From Pyrrhoderma lamaoense (lineage: Eukaryota > Basidiomycota > Agaricomycetes > Hymenochaetales > Hymenochaetaceae), in NCBI GenBank assembly GCA_002794735.1, contig NBAZ01000008.1, positions 496,001 through 560,000 on the forward strand: a stretch of 64,000 bases of DNA, read 5' to 3'. This document shows, in pieces, positions 1 through 12,074 of the stretch; position 1 is the stretch's first letter; each line of letters starts with the position of its first letter. Below the pieces are notes generated by a model. It was not told the DNA's origin. It searched no databases and saw nothing but the letters and a program-made list of their open reading frames with translations. Both the position numbers and the translations under genes were made by a program.

Positions 1-618
1 TACAGAGATCCATTGTTCTTGGGATAAGGATAACAACCCATCGGGCATGAATCTAATGATTAGTTTACGAATATCAACAGTATTAACCTTTGACATTAAA
101 CATATGAAGCCTTTTATTTTTGTTGTAACTCACAGTGAAGCGTCAGGATAAAGGACCTTCAAAAGAGAGGAGAAGTCTTTAGAAGAAACACCCTCGAGAA
201 CCAGAGGCCTCGCATCACTTTTCCCATCAACGTCTTCGTTGTCACCACGAGGGAGTAAAAACAGATTCCTAAACACTTCTGATTCTTTTAAGAAAGCACT
301 TAAAGGGACTTTGTATATCTCGTTTTCAACCTTTTGTTTTGTTTTGTTTACGGATCCACAAAGATTATAAAGTGGGCGGGGGGGGGGACGGAGAGAAAAG
401 GGGAGAAGAAGAAGAAAAAAATTATGTTAATTATGGGTTTTGAATAGTATTGATCCATCTGATCAATCGAGTGATAAATCCAAAAAACATGTAAGTACCT
501 TGAATGTTATGAGATCATAGTAGTGAGGTTTGATCACAGTAGTAGGCGCTCCTTCAGGGATATCAATCGCATCCTTTTCGTCGTGATCAAGACTTTGTAA
601 GCTATGTATACTTGTCAT
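1..618 (-). CDS. BTB/POZ-domain protein, N-terminal part (runs off window edge)
   Basis: Exons on the minus strand are 618-499, 330-134 and 52 to beyond position 1. The start is the ATG at 618 (MTSIHSLQS). The encoded residues align with the neighbouring gene at 866-1818: the blocks YYDLITFK, EIYKVPLSAF and VLEGVSSKDFSSLLKVLYP match it closely. They are typical of the BTB fold in mushroom BTB proteins, where a peptide of this kind (LEG.S..DF..LLKVLYP) is followed by a helical region. The last visible exon begins LFMPDGLLSLSQEQWISV. BTB proteins mediate dimerisation and often act as Cullin-3 adaptors or transcription partners, but no partner domain is visible here. The 168-nt first intron holds a run of ten G (378-387). 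Family confident; function unknown; the C-terminal two thirds lie outside the window. Confidence 0.75.
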
Positions 619-684
619 GTTTAAGAATAGGGAGAAATGGCGATAAAGTGGGACTTTGAAGGATAACTAAAGCTTATGGGAGAT

Positions 685-694
685 CTTATATAGG
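685..694 (-). promoter_or_regulatory. Putative TATA box of the first BTB gene
   Basis: On the minus strand the sequence reads CCTATATAAG, about 70 bases upstream of the chosen ATG at 618. Spacing and sequence fit a TATA element; there is no direct evidence of a transcription start. Confidence 0.4.
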
Positions 695-865
695 GTAGAT
701 ATATTGATATTTCAATAAACGTTTTACATAAAATGCCTCAAGTTCTACACGTTGTCACGGTTTGTGTGCTTCTTACTTAATATGTGTGTGTTTGTCAATA
801 CCATAACTTCGTGCTCGTTAGGGTTCTGTTTCATATATAGTACTATATTGGGCATATAATCCTAG

Positions 866-1818
866 TTATCTATAAGTTCGTGTGTAGTCGAAGTACAGGT
901 TAGAAGGAGGCACACTAAGTTCCAAGCCCTCCACACTTGCAAACTCCTTGATATCATTAAACCGAAAAATAGGAAATGGTCTGGATTTCGCACTGCCTAC
1001 AGTTCGATACTGCTTGTAAAGACATCGCTCTCGAGTTCTCATGATATTCATGGACAGCTCGAATCCAAGTATCCTAGTCTCTTCCGGTGTCAATGGTTCC
1101 GATCGTCTTATGAGATCAATGACTGCGGGTGAAAACCATTCCTTGACTTCGCATTCTGTTGAGAACTGTACTTTGCGCACAGGATCTAGCTCCTGGAGAT
1201 TATGAATGGCGAGTATGCGTATCCTGATGAAAGACCACATATGCGATAATTTCAGCACAGAAACCCATTGGTCAATGGATAAGTACAACACTCCATTCGG
1301 CATAAATCTATTTAGTATGTTACTATTAGTCAACTCTGCAATTTCATTTGTAAAAGTATATCAAACGTGTTGACTCACAAAGAAGGACTAGGGTAAAGAA
1401 CTTTGAGAAGGCAAGAGAAATCTTCTGAAGAAATTCCTTCAAGGACTAGAGGTTTCGTGTCACTTTTCCCATCTGCGTCTTCAGCGTTGTCTTGAGGTAG
1501 CATGAACATGTCCTCAAAGACCTTCGACTCCTCACGAAAAGCGCATGTAGGAACTTTGTATATATTGTCTTCAACCTGTTGGTGTTGAATTATAATTTTG
1601 TAGAGTATAGTAGCTCTTTGGTCAGAAGGATCTATCTTATGACTATACGAGACAATTGATGGAATTGTCACCTTTATTGTAATAAGCTCATAATAAAGGG
1701 GCCTGTGACTTTTAGCTGAACTGATTCTTGATATACATCTCAGTAGACCGACGTCTGACATTTTCAAGTATGAGAAAGCTCGGGTAATCTTCTCTCTTAA
1801 AGCTGGGCTAACGAGCAA
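866..1818 (-). CDS. BTB/POZ-domain protein, tandem paralogue
   Basis: Exons are 1818-1672, 1575-1379 and 1307-866, giving 261 codons in a continuous frame. Both introns sit at the same positions as in the paralogue at 1-618. The first intron (96 nt) has no in-frame stop and can be mistaken for coding. The BTB core is DNIYKVPTCAF to LLKVLYPSPSL (about residues 50-115). After it comes a helical region (LYLSIDQWVSVLKLSHMW, then EVKEWFSPAVIDLI and LGFELSM) of the kind that follows the BTB fold in Agaricomycete BTB proteins. The start could also be the internal ATG at 1761; I kept the longer form. A tandem duplication with the upstream gene is evident. Biochemical role unknown; in mushrooms the family is large and variable. 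Confidence 0.75.
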
Positions 1819-4145
1819 GTGTAGAGGTGAAGGGGAGAGATCGCATGATGGCTAGATAAATATACAAAGAAGTAACACTCGTCCATGTTAATGAAATACT
1901 TTCTCCCTAAGCCCCTACACGTTTGTTTGCCTTCTTCTCATCCAATTATAGAACAAGTACCGAATCAGCAAAAGGTACCGTTACTTACTCTCCGAGTTCA
2001 CAAGTCAAGTCTGTGTGCCCGGTATATGAATCACTTATACTTTTGGAAATTTTAAAGGTATGTTGAAGCGTACTTAGAGTCAGTCCGCAGTCCATACGAC
2101 TCAAGTTTTGATAGCTGCATCTAGCGGAAGTGAAGTTAATAGACGGAGATTGAAGACAACGCGCGCTAAAGAGAGGAGAAGATGAACCCAAAATTTGACG
2201 CTCAAGGGCAAGCGCCCCCTTTTGGATCACGAGTCAACATTCGTCCCTTAAGTAAGTTACCTAGTTTTCCATTATTTTAGAAGCATAGATAAGAGATAAT
2301 ACGATAAGGAGATGAAGATTCTAATCTGATAGAAGATACGTTTTAACTTCTGTCCCGAGGTCAACATTCGTAGAAAGAGAGATAGAGAGTGTGTCATAGC
2401 TTGATTCACAACTTCAAACCGAATTCTCTCGAGTTGCAAAATGCGATATAAGCTCATACGGAACCAGGACGGGAATAAGTGACACACGCGGCGCTAAGCA
2501 AGAACCAAGCTTTTGACGCTCTGAGCCGGTTTGGAGCGAGAGAGAGAGAGAGGAAATAGACGCCTATAACTTGAAGTTATCAGTCATCAGCTATCACCGT
2601 TCCACTAGTATTTCCAATTTTCCTTTCTCTTTCTTCTTCTTTTTCCCTTCTTTTTTCTATGTCTTCTATAGTATTTAGTAATATAGTAATATATAATATA
2701 CACAGTTCCCAAGTACTCAAATATCGGAACAACCGGATCCTTACAACTCTACAACTTTACATTTCAAAGATTCAATTACAATCACAAGAATCAGAAAACT
2801 AGAAATTCGTATTCGTTGGTTATCATAAAGCATATCTGACTCGTTGTTTCCATTTCCGTTTCCGTTTACGAGGCTCTCTCCTCTCATCTCGGAGGCATTG
2901 AAATGGAAAGAGAGAGAAAAAGAGAGTAAAAAATAAGGAGAGTGAATCTCGCAACTTTCCGACTTCTCTTTATATTGTCCACCCCCCACACCTCCAACCA
3001 TCAATACACATACACATATATACATATACACAAGTCCAACATCCAGCATACACGGAACATATTTAAATACAAAGCTCCTTTCAACTCCCCCGTTCACGTC
3101 CGTCCATCCGTCCGCAGTAAGTCACACATGGGCTTAGTACAAATGCTCGGGGTTTCAATGTTTTTAAATTCTTTGACGTTAACATATCCCGTGCGTAGTC
3201 GAACATTATAAACATAAGTATCATCATGATATATATCCCTGAGTGTTCGAGTGTTCGAGTGTTCGGGGGCGGAGGCGTAAAAAGAGTTAATTGATGTTTT
3301 TTTTGCATGTTGGAAAAAAGACAGGGAGGGGTATCTCAAATTCCTTTGAAAAAACAAACAAAACAAAATAAGACAACATATGCACAAACATACACCTACC
3401 CAGTCACTTATAAAGAAGTACATGTACATGTACGTCAACCAACGTCAACGTGGATACCTTTAATCTCATATATCATATATCATATCTCACATCACATATC
3501 GCACCAACAAGATACGATATAATAAAAGAAAAGTTATGAAATTTTCCTCATCAAAGCTATCAGACAGATATCATTCATATCCCATTTCTAGCGATTCGTA
3601 AGAGAAGATTGGATTGGGGGTAAAAGGAAGAAGGAAGAAGAAGAAGAAGAGGAGGAGGAGGAGGGGTATAAATTATACAAAGTTGCATGTATACAAAATC
3701 AAAAAGGCATGCATAGTAGCTTGTTCATAATAGCACAGGAACGGAAAAGAGGTGGACGGGCGGGCAGGCGAAATGTTGATTGTCGCGTGTAAAACCTGTG
3801 ACACAAAATCAAGACCACAAGTACAGAAGATCATCATAAAAAGGGGGTAAAAGGGGTGGAGGGATGGAAGAAGGAGAAGAAGAAAAGTTAGAGGAATCAG
3901 GATTGAGAGTTTATGAGGAATTAGTGCAGAATCAGAAAAAAGAAGGAAGAAAAGGAAGAAACACTGGTTAGACCTTTGGATAGATGGATAGAAAAATAGG
4001 ATAGAAGGAAGAGAAACAACATTTTACAGGCGAGCACAGGAGATCAAGAACTGTAGATATTCAAAAGGGAAAGATGGTGAAAAAAAACTTTGTTGAAAAA
4101 GAGGAAAAGGGTAAGTAGGGAAAGCAAAATACATCTTTGATTTGC
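1819..4145. other. Intergenic region, no supported gene
   Basis: This 2.3-kb stretch holds stop-rich, low-complexity DNA. The first half has two short minus-strand open frames (1985-2230 and 2272-2487) with no recognisable motif; the one ending in a GTAAGT at about 1986 could be a leader exon of the BTB gene, but nothing supports it further. From 2500 on there are purine tracts, CA/TA microsatellite (about 3003-3031), an 8-mer triplet (3243-3266) and GAA/GGA tracts (3627-3665). The left edge probably includes the 3' untranslated region of the AT-hook gene. Confidence 0.5.
3243..3266. repeat. Tandem 8-mer, three copies
   Basis: GTGTTCGA is repeated three times head to tail; the last copy ends in G instead of A. 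It is a minor satellite in non-coding DNA. Confidence 0.8.
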
Positions 4146-5511
4146 TTATTCCGTAGGTCCCGCAGTGGAAGTGGTGCCGGAAGAAGATGGGGGTACTTTA
4201 GCCCGGTTTTTACTACCCTTCGGACGTCCACGTGGTCGTTTTCCCGTACTCTCAGAGGTATTATTGACTTCTGAAGCAGGACGCTTTAAGCTCGTCGAGG
4301 ACGATGCTGCAGCTTCTGTTCCCGCAGAAGGGGCGCCGTTTAGTCTCCGTTCGTTAAGGTAGCTTTATTTTTGATATTAAAAGAGAGGACCTTGTAAGCT
4401 ATAGATCGAAACCCCCAAAGGCAAATAATTAGATAACACGTACGCCGCATTCTTTTCTTCGAGTGATTGTTGTAAACTCGGCGCTGGAGGTTGACCCAAC
4501 TCGGTCCTTAAAGCATCTACCATCCTTCTTGCTTCCGCGTATTCTCCGTCGGTAATGATCTGAATCTTGTTTCTCAAATTCATACAACTGATATACAAGT
4601 ACTGTGTGAGGATGTATTATGTTGCGTAAGGTAGAAGTGGATATTACTTACTCTTTACTGATATTAGATTCCTCCATATCCGCCTTTCCGATTGAATTTT
4701 TTTAGTTTAGCTTATCTTAATGATCACGATCTAGTATAGAGATACTAACCCTATCTCGTTCTTCGTTCACCTAAAGAGTTGCATGAGAAAGAGGTTTTTG
4801 AATGTAGGATTGATACATACCTTTCTCAAATTTTCTAGCATTCTGGCGCGTTCGCCTTCCAATCTAGTTGGGGAGGGAAACGGAAATGAGAAAAGGAGTG
4901 AGTCCCATGGCGTACTATAGCCAAAAAAGTAAACTGTTCTTCTACCTGTTCTTTTTCTCCTTGACATCTTGTAACGCCTTATCTTTGGTTTCCAATTCTT
5001 GATGAAAGGTTATTATTTGAGCGGTTTGAACTTGAAGTTCTAGTGAATGCTTCCTGTTATACAACACATAAAAAAAGCGTTTTAGTATACCCCCAGTATT
5101 AGTATTAGATTCAATGACGCAAGATCCAAAGTCAGATTCCAACAGAAAAAAAAGTTGAATAGATGAGAACGTGAAGTAAAGTAAAGATAAGGAAGGAAAG
5201 GAAGGAATTCAAAACATACTTGAGTTCTGCTGTCTTAGCTAAACGAATCAAATCCTTGGTCCAATTTCCTTTAGCAATCAGAGGCTGTCCACCAGCGGCA
5301 CCACCCGCGACTTGAGACTGGATAGAATACGCATCGTTCGTGATTTGTTGTTGGTGTTGGTTAGCTTGAACTTGAGAATGCGGATGCTGATGATGATTCG
5401 CTGGCGGCGGCGGGGAGGAGGAACCTGAGCAGGCGTGGGTTGAGGATGTTGGTAATGCATTACCGCGGTGAATTGGGGATGAGTATATGGGTTTGATTGG
5501 TGGAGTGACAT
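4146..5511 (-). CDS. Coiled-coil protein with C-terminal AT-hook
   Basis: Exons are 5511-5220, 5053-4946, 4863-4821, 4770-4750 (only 21 nt), 4683-4652, 4587-4444 and 4362-4146, about 285 residues. The N terminus (MSLHQSNPYTHPQF) is rich in Gln, His and Pro. The middle is a charged coiled coil (TKDLIRLAKTAELKKHSLEL, LETKDKALQDVKEKKNR, LEGERARMLENLRK). The end carries a clear AT-hook, KRPRGRPKGSKNR, in a Ser/Ala-rich tail. AT-hooks bind the minor groove of AT-rich DNA, so a nuclear DNA- or chromatin-associated role is inferred. The reading frame breaks once in exon 1, in the run of four G at 5412-5415 (C on the coding strand); one more base would give a poly-proline stretch and a 286-codon frame. 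I recall similar unnamed proteins in other basidiomycetes; no function is known to me. Confidence 0.7.
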
Positions 5512-8500
5512 TGTTTTCTGGGAGAGTGACGGGGACCAGGGCTTGAAACTCTGAAGGAAGAAGGGGAGAAGGAGGAGAGCGGAAGGGAGATTTCCCAAGA
5601 TTTAGAGAGTAGAGATGGATGGATTGAAATCCGTGTTTGCTCCTGTAGAGATTCAAAAAAAAAGAGACGAGTCCCCAAGGAGGGACTGCTGCGAGATGCG
5701 TTATTACATTGTTGTCGCTGTCGTTGTAGTCGTCTTTTTTTCGCGACGCAAAAGAATAATGGAGAGATATAAGGGGGGAAAAAGAGATGAATTACGAACC
5801 TGTGGGAGACGTAGACTGTATGCGTTCCTTCACCCTAATCTCGAGATTTAAAAAAATAGAAAGGTTGGACAATGTATAAAATTTTATATATTTTTTTATA
5901 TTTTTCTATAAACCTTGGGGTGTTGAAAATTCTCTGGCTGGGGAGGCAATGAGAGTGGATGGGGGTCTTGAGAAAACGATTACAAAATGACAAAACACGT
6001 TACCTCGCAACGTGACCTCTGTGACCATCATTCATATAATCGACCTTCTTTTGATTTCTCAGATAACCCATCCACTCTGCTCACAATGCCATCTCAGTCA
6101 CAACCTGTAAATCTCTCTTCGCATCAACTGGACAAGTACCGGGTCATCTCAATTCATTGTCAATATATGCATTATATAGAAAAATGCACATTGTAAATTT
6201 GTAAATTGTCGAGAAATATAAAGACCCAACGACACCGTGTCGCCCCTCAGAAATAAGAATGCATTCTGACACGTGCCACAAGTCAGATTCTTTTGTCGTC
6301 TCAAGTTATAAAAAAACAAAATCATAAATAACAATAACAATAATTAAAATAGTCAATAAAACTTTTATAAGGATAGATCATGAAAATTTTCTGTTAAAAA
6401 TGGACCTCGACTGAATACTCCTTTTCAATTCACTTTCCCCCTAATATCGCTCGAGAAGGAAGGGGGGATGAGGGACTCACTTGATCGGAAACCCGGATCA
6501 AGAGTTTCCCTGTATATAAATTTGTATAACAGATTTTATATATTTCTTTTTCCAATCCCTGATGTTTTTGGCGTTTTACATTGATGCATTCTCGTGTCTT
6601 ACTGCTCTGGGAAGAAAATACAAACATGGGATCCTTTTTTTTTTCTCAGACTCAATAGGGGGAAGGGGAAAGAAAATCTTGAAAGCGGACCCCCAGTCCC
6701 CCTCCCCCCCCACACCCCACTTCTTTCCTTTTTCCCCCATCTTATCTGGTTTGTAGGCTAATGGATCTATGTACGATACTCCAAGTCACGGAACCTTTCT
6801 CAAAGAAAGGGTCTGCTAAATCTTAGATACTATCTACGCAGGACGCTTTCTAACTCCCCTTCCCTCCAACCAAGTAAGTCATCACACCTAATTATCTCGT
6901 ACTCAACTCGGTAAGGAGCAAGTTTAGCAGTCCTTTGTACAAGTAGCCATACAGGGTCAGCCGTCTGGTCAAAATCTCCTCCCCCCCTCTTAGGACTACC
7001 AACAACTCACTTCGAAATCAGTAATAGGCATATACATGTAAATTTATGAACTAAACCAGTCTCTCTCTCATCGCTATTCGCCAGTGAATGAGTCCGCCCT
7101 ACCTCCCCCGTCTGTCCGCCCGTCCGTCTTGTCTTGTCTTGTCTTGTAATGAATGTATCAGTGTAATTCCAAGCTAACGATTCTTCCTTCTTCCTTCCTT
7201 CTTTCTACTTACTCGTCCCACCCCCCCGCCAAGATTCAGAACACCAAAAGCACCAAATACTTATTTACCAAACACAAAGAATATGTTTTAGAAAAAAACA
7301 CCAGAAAATACTAGAACAAGCACCAAAAAAAAACATACCAAAGAATCAAAATCAACAAGACATAACCCCTCCCCCAATCCCAACCCAACTCAAGATCCTC
7401 GGAGTTACTCCGGACACTAGTAAATTTAGTGTACTTATATACCTATTAGTATTCGATTTTTTGTATTCCGGATTTCGAGTTTTTGGTCAATATAAGAACA
7501 TGAAATACAAAATACCCCAGACCGAACTAACCTGTTTCGTTCGATAGGTTGGTAGGTTTAGTAGTTTTTTTTTTAGAAAAATAGAGCACGTAAACTCCAG
7601 TATAAACTCGAAAACAAGAGAAAGGGAGAAGAAAAAGCTACATATCCTAAAGCTCTGATATCGACATAGAGCTTTCCTATCATCAATCAACCCACCCAAT
7701 CCGTGCTTTCTTTTTTTCTTCTTGTTGTTCTCTGGAGGTATACATACGATCATGTCTTACAAAGTTTCAGTTCGCGTAAAATTCACATTTCACTCTCTAA
7801 TCTCCAAGTAGTCCTCAAAGTCCCCACAAGAGGGGGAGGGGAGGGAAGGGGGAGAAAAGGGAAAAGAACGTCGTTAGATATCTAGTAAACAAACACCTAC
7901 TACTATCGCATTATATATATTTTGTAACTCAAGCACAGGGATAGTTATATAGTTATATACCAACCCGAAAGAAAGAAGGGAGAGAGAGGAGAAGGCGGGA
8001 AGGGAGCCTAAAGGACTCACTCGTGTTATGGACTTTATAAGAGGGAGGGAGGGAATTCAAAATATCACCATATATAAGAAAGAAAAAAAAGTTCATTTGG
8101 GGAAAGAATCACCAAAGACACTTTTCTTATTTTTTTTAAATCCAGCCAGTAAAAATACCACAAAAAGTGAAAAATAAATTTCAAAAAAAGGAAAAACCAA
8201 AGAAGAGGAAGAAGAAAAAGAAAATAAGAAGCTCGAGAACCAGTTAAGATAAACGAAAAGGCAGGAAGGAAGAGGAGGAAATAAGAGTAAAAGTACGGAT
8301 TAACGCACTTTCAAATGTCTGGGAGTGGGTTAATAGGCCAGGTTAGGCTATGTTTGCAAACCGGAAATGCTACGATAACATGAGAAAAAAAAAAGGAGCG
8401 ACAGTCAAATGAGATAAATCAAAGTTGACAAAGGCAAAGATAGTCAAAAAAAAAGACCAGATAGGAGAAGGGAAAAAAAAAGAACGTCCTTTGGTAGAGG

Positions 8501-8855
8501 TGAGTGGGATGCATATTGTATAATGTACATTGCAACAAGAGGGGGAGCTGGCAAGACGGGGAAAGGAAAGAAAGAAGAGGGAGAAGAGAGAAGAAGAACA
8601 CCTATAGACTACTGTCCAAAGAAGAGGAAAGTCCATTAAAAAAGGGGGGAGGGAGTTACCCTTCACATTACACTACCCAAAAAAAAGTCCCGTCCGTCGT
8701 ATCGTGTCAGTTCGTTAGAATTAGGCTATCTAGTATATAAACTGTCCTCAGAAGAAAGAAGCAGAGAGGCCAGGGTTTCCAAATCAATGCAACCACAGAT
8801 ATTTAAGCGTACGGAGGAGTTGAGTAAAAAAACACAGAAAAGAGAGCCTCTCTCT
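5512..8855. other. Long intergenic region with strand-asymmetric low complexity
   Basis: In these 3.3 kb I see no frame with coding character. The segment from about 6650 to 7400 is pyrimidine-rich on the plus strand; 7830-8700 is strongly purine-rich (GGAAGAAAG-type tracts). The region contains the promoter and leader of the AT-hook gene at its left and the 3' untranslated region of the membrane-protein gene at its right. A GTCTT pentamer repeat lies at 7126-7145. Open frames at 8370-8740 are by-products of the purine bias. Confidence 0.5.
7126..7147. repeat. (GTCTT)4 microsatellite
   Basis: Four perfect copies of GTCTT are followed by GT, in non-coding DNA. Confidence 0.85.
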
Positions 8856-10556
8856 CTACGAAGACTTGTAAGACGGTGGCTCTTCAGATATATCGACCCT
8901 ACCACCGTCCGTGTGAACGATAACACCACTCTGACGTCTTGCTTCTCGCAAGGCAGCAGGCATCTGCTGGACAGTTGATGCTGAAGCTTGCGAGTAGACT
9001 GATTGCGACGAGACACTTATATTATGCTGTAAGTTGCTCTGTGGCGGAGGAGAAACCGTGGGAGGGCTTCCCAGACATAGCACCTGCAAATGATGGACCG
9101 GATGTACCAAGTTCAGACTTGATCGACCAACACCGGCAGAACCAGGTGTTCCGGAGAGTTTGGTGCAGGAGAGCCAGGAGGCGTGACAATATCATCAGTC
9201 TGGTTTGCAATGAAGAGAGGTCCACGAGGAGCGGGACTCGTCGGGCTATCGGGTTCTGGATAAGACATCGAAAGAGAGGGACCAGTGTTTATTGCAACTC
9301 CGAGAGGACCGGGACTGCCACTTCTCCCTCCAGCTACTGAAGGCGCTAACGAGGTGCAGGTGACAGCCCAGGTCCTATACTAGACCTCGAACCAGGTGTA
9401 TTAGGCGCACTTCTGTTCATCATCAACGGTGTCTCACTCGGGGTACGATTATGACCCACAGATAATCTATTGTTATTGTTGGGTGGAGGAACGGAAGCAA
9501 GGCCCGCGCCAAGAGTATTCGGAGGCGGCGTGTTCGCCGCGCCTACCAACCCGTATACGTATGGCTTAGGTTCTACATTCACATTTGCAGGTCGAATGGG
9601 CTCGTCCTCCATGTCCAACATATGCCCACGTTTTACGGGTTGAGGCTTCATGTACTCGTCATAGTCCTTCTCAAAGATATCGTCCCAATTTCTACGCCGA
9701 CGGCTACGGAAAGTAAGGAGAAAAAAATACAAATTATTAGTTGGTATCAAATGCGTAACCTATAAAGTTACCCCGAAACTCACATGAAGTACCAGATCAA
9801 TCCAACTAAGGCAAGAAGACCGACAAAGCCACCAACAACACCGCCTGCAATTGCTCCCACGTTAGAACTCGAACTTGAATCACTACTGGTGTTGGTTTGA
9901 ATCGCAACTTGAGACGTCTGAACAACCGAGGTAGGAGCCAACGTGCTTATGACAGTAACTAGGACCTGAGTTACTTGGCCATCAGCAAGGGTTGAATCTT
10001 GAGAAGTCGTAAGGGTTGTGGTAGGCGTAGATAGCGTAGTGAACGTCTGATCTGAGAATATTGTTGTTTCATCAGAAGTGGTAGTAGACGTAGGAGGATT
10101 AGTTGTGGTAGAAGTCGGAGTTGTTGTTGTCGTTGGCGTATTTTGATTTTCGTCACCACCATTAGTGGTGGTACATTCAGAAAACAGAGTTTTAGTAGCC
10201 TGGACTGAAGTAAAGGTGCTCGTTACTTCAAACGGGACTTGGACGGTGCTAACTCCGCCTGAGAAGGGGGTTTGTAAACGGTTAACATGCATTTTGTGGA
10301 GTGTATATCTAGTGCGTTACGAACCATCAATAACTGTTGTTGAGGTGATAATAGTAGAAGAAGTGCAACTTCCGGCCGCAGCATTTGCATTCGATGTTGC
10401 ATTCCCAGTTGAAACTACAGATGCAAGACAGGAAGTAGAAAGGATAGTACTAGTCGTATCGGAGAGGGTTGATAGTGAGGTAGAGGTAGAAGTGATCACG
10501 GTGGTACCAGTGACAGTCGTGAACTGAGTCTCCGTTGCTGTCGACTGGCAAGACAT
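8856..10556 (-). CDS. Mucin-like single-pass membrane protein
   Basis: Exons are 10556-10325, 10258-9784 and 9703-8856, about 518 residues. Residues 1 to about 220 are Ser/Thr-rich with scattered Cys (MSCQSTATETQFTTVTG; several TTTTTPTSTTT-like tracts), as in heavily O-glycosylated ectodomains. A Gly-rich TM segment follows (IAGGVVGGFVGLLALVGLIW) and is capped by Arg (IRRRRNWDDIFEKD), giving a cytosolic tail rich in Pro and Ser that ends GRVDISEEPPSYKSS. This layout resembles basidiomycete cell-surface sensor-like proteins, but no WSC or other named domain is visible. There is no classical signal peptide; the N terminus starts directly with the Thr-rich part. The third exon has two single-base frame breaks (about 9350-9356 and 9151-9154), and adding one base at each gives 519 codons. 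A wall or surface role is inferred. Confidence 0.65.
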
Positions 10557-12074
10557 GGCTTAGAGACCCAGATGTGAGAAAACAAGGACACACGCCCGCT
10601 TAAAGAAGAGGAATCGAAACGCGAAGAAGGAATCGAGTTGACTTATTTCGCTCCTTGCTCCTATATTTTTTTCCCCTTTTGCTTGGAACGCGGTCAGAGG
10701 GGTGACCACTGCTTTGTTGAAACACGCGTGTAGATGGGATACTCAGAGAGAGAAAATGCAAAGGATGATTAGGGGATGATGGTCAAGATGAAACGGAGAG
10801 ATTGACCTTTCCCTTGTGCTGCGCCTGAGCTCATGGGTCAAACTCGAGGCGGTACCCGGATTAATATTTTCTTTGTACAAGCACTGACTACTGGTTACTC
10901 TCGTCGATCTTTGCCGATCACCTTCTCATATTATCTTTCATCAATTAGATGATGTAATATTAATGCCAATTAGGAAGCAAAATATCTGGGTTTTTATAAA
11001 ATAAACCAGGCCGCTTCTGGCGCCTGTAACCATCTAGTCATATCATGGAAATGTCCTCCATAAGTCTCTCTCTCTCTACCCACTTATTACTTGGTGGAGC
11101 TCATTATCATCGTATCCGTGTGAAAAAAGATATAGACTTGAGGCAGACTGGCGACATACCACTGTAACTGCGCGGCCTGTCCTCGGCGCCGTCCTAACAC
11201 ACTACTTTTTTTTTTCTCACAATGACCTATCCCCGCTTGTGTTGTTATCTGCATGACATTAATGACATTAACTAACGTAGTTAGTGCTTCAGACTTTTGG
11301 AAGCAACGTATTAGCAAATCCGTCGAGATCAGAGGAAGTACATGTAAGCATTTCAATCTTTCCTTATCTGGTAAAGTTCAGGTCCGAAAATCGATGGGTT
11401 CGTTCAGTATGAAAGACGGCCTCATCTGAATTCAGACAATTCCTATATATTTGCGGCTAATAGATCTACTGAACGGATTCTCCACTGCTGGTTGGTAAAC
11501 TACGGAAGTACATACTATATACCTCGAAGAATCAAAAAAAAAGAGTTTTGTAATGAAAGAACTGACACCAGCCCAAATGTAGAATGGAAGGGAAGAAGAA
11601 GAGAGGAGAAACGAGGGACTCTAATTTTAAGTCAGTAGTAATATAGGACACTACTGTGTCAAGATCAACAAAGATAGAGAAGAAAAAACAATGTAATAGA
11701 ATGTGTTGTAGGGTATGATCAAGGATTCGAGGAATAGTAACTACGATCTGTTAGAGAGATAGAGAAGAGAGAGAGTGTGTGTGTGTGTGTTCAAAACAGA
11801 GTATAGAAATGGGAATAGTGATATCCAGTTGTGATCCATTTCAGAACCAGGACATGAGACAATGTAAAATTCAGAAGAAAACGAAGGAGACGTCAGAGTA
11901 TCAATAAACAAGAATTCATAATGATAACGAAGGAATGTGGTAATGAATGAGCTTATACATCAGCCCAGTTACTAATCTTTTTACCCATATACAACCATAT
12001 ATGTACATCCAATGAAGGGCGGAGGTCTTCGCATTGATAAATTCGAGGTTGTGAGGGATAGTGGTGCGCCACAT
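10557..12074. other. Intergenic region
   Basis: These 1.5 kb hold the upstream region of the membrane-protein gene (left) and the 3' region of the next minus-strand gene (right). A (GT)8 microsatellite follows a GA tract at 11775-11790. The open frame at 11087-11356 has no coding signature. Confidence 0.5.
11775..11790. repeat. (GT)8 microsatellite preceded by a GA tract
   Basis: Perfect GT dinucleotides directly follow a GAGAGAG stretch in non-coding DNA. Confidence 0.85.

Noticed and set aside
2741..3522. Several overlapping 70-118-codon frames on both strands
   Set aside because: They come from CA/TA microsatellite and low-complexity DNA; no conserved motif.
5430..5495. Short intron in exon 1 of the AT-hook gene to repair the frame
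   Set aside because: A 77-nt GTAATG...CAG intron is possible on paper, but one base in the CCCC run gives a simpler continuous poly-Pro/His/Gln frame and fits the pattern in eight other genes.
9022..9225. Third and fourth frame changes in the mucin-like gene
   Set aside because: An overlapping Gly/Ser-rich frame looks coding-like, but using it needs shifts of opposite sign; two breaks alone give a complete 519-codon frame.
8370..9340. Open frames in the purine-rich block and antisense to the mucin-like gene
   Set aside because: Composition artefacts or shadows of the minus-strand exon.
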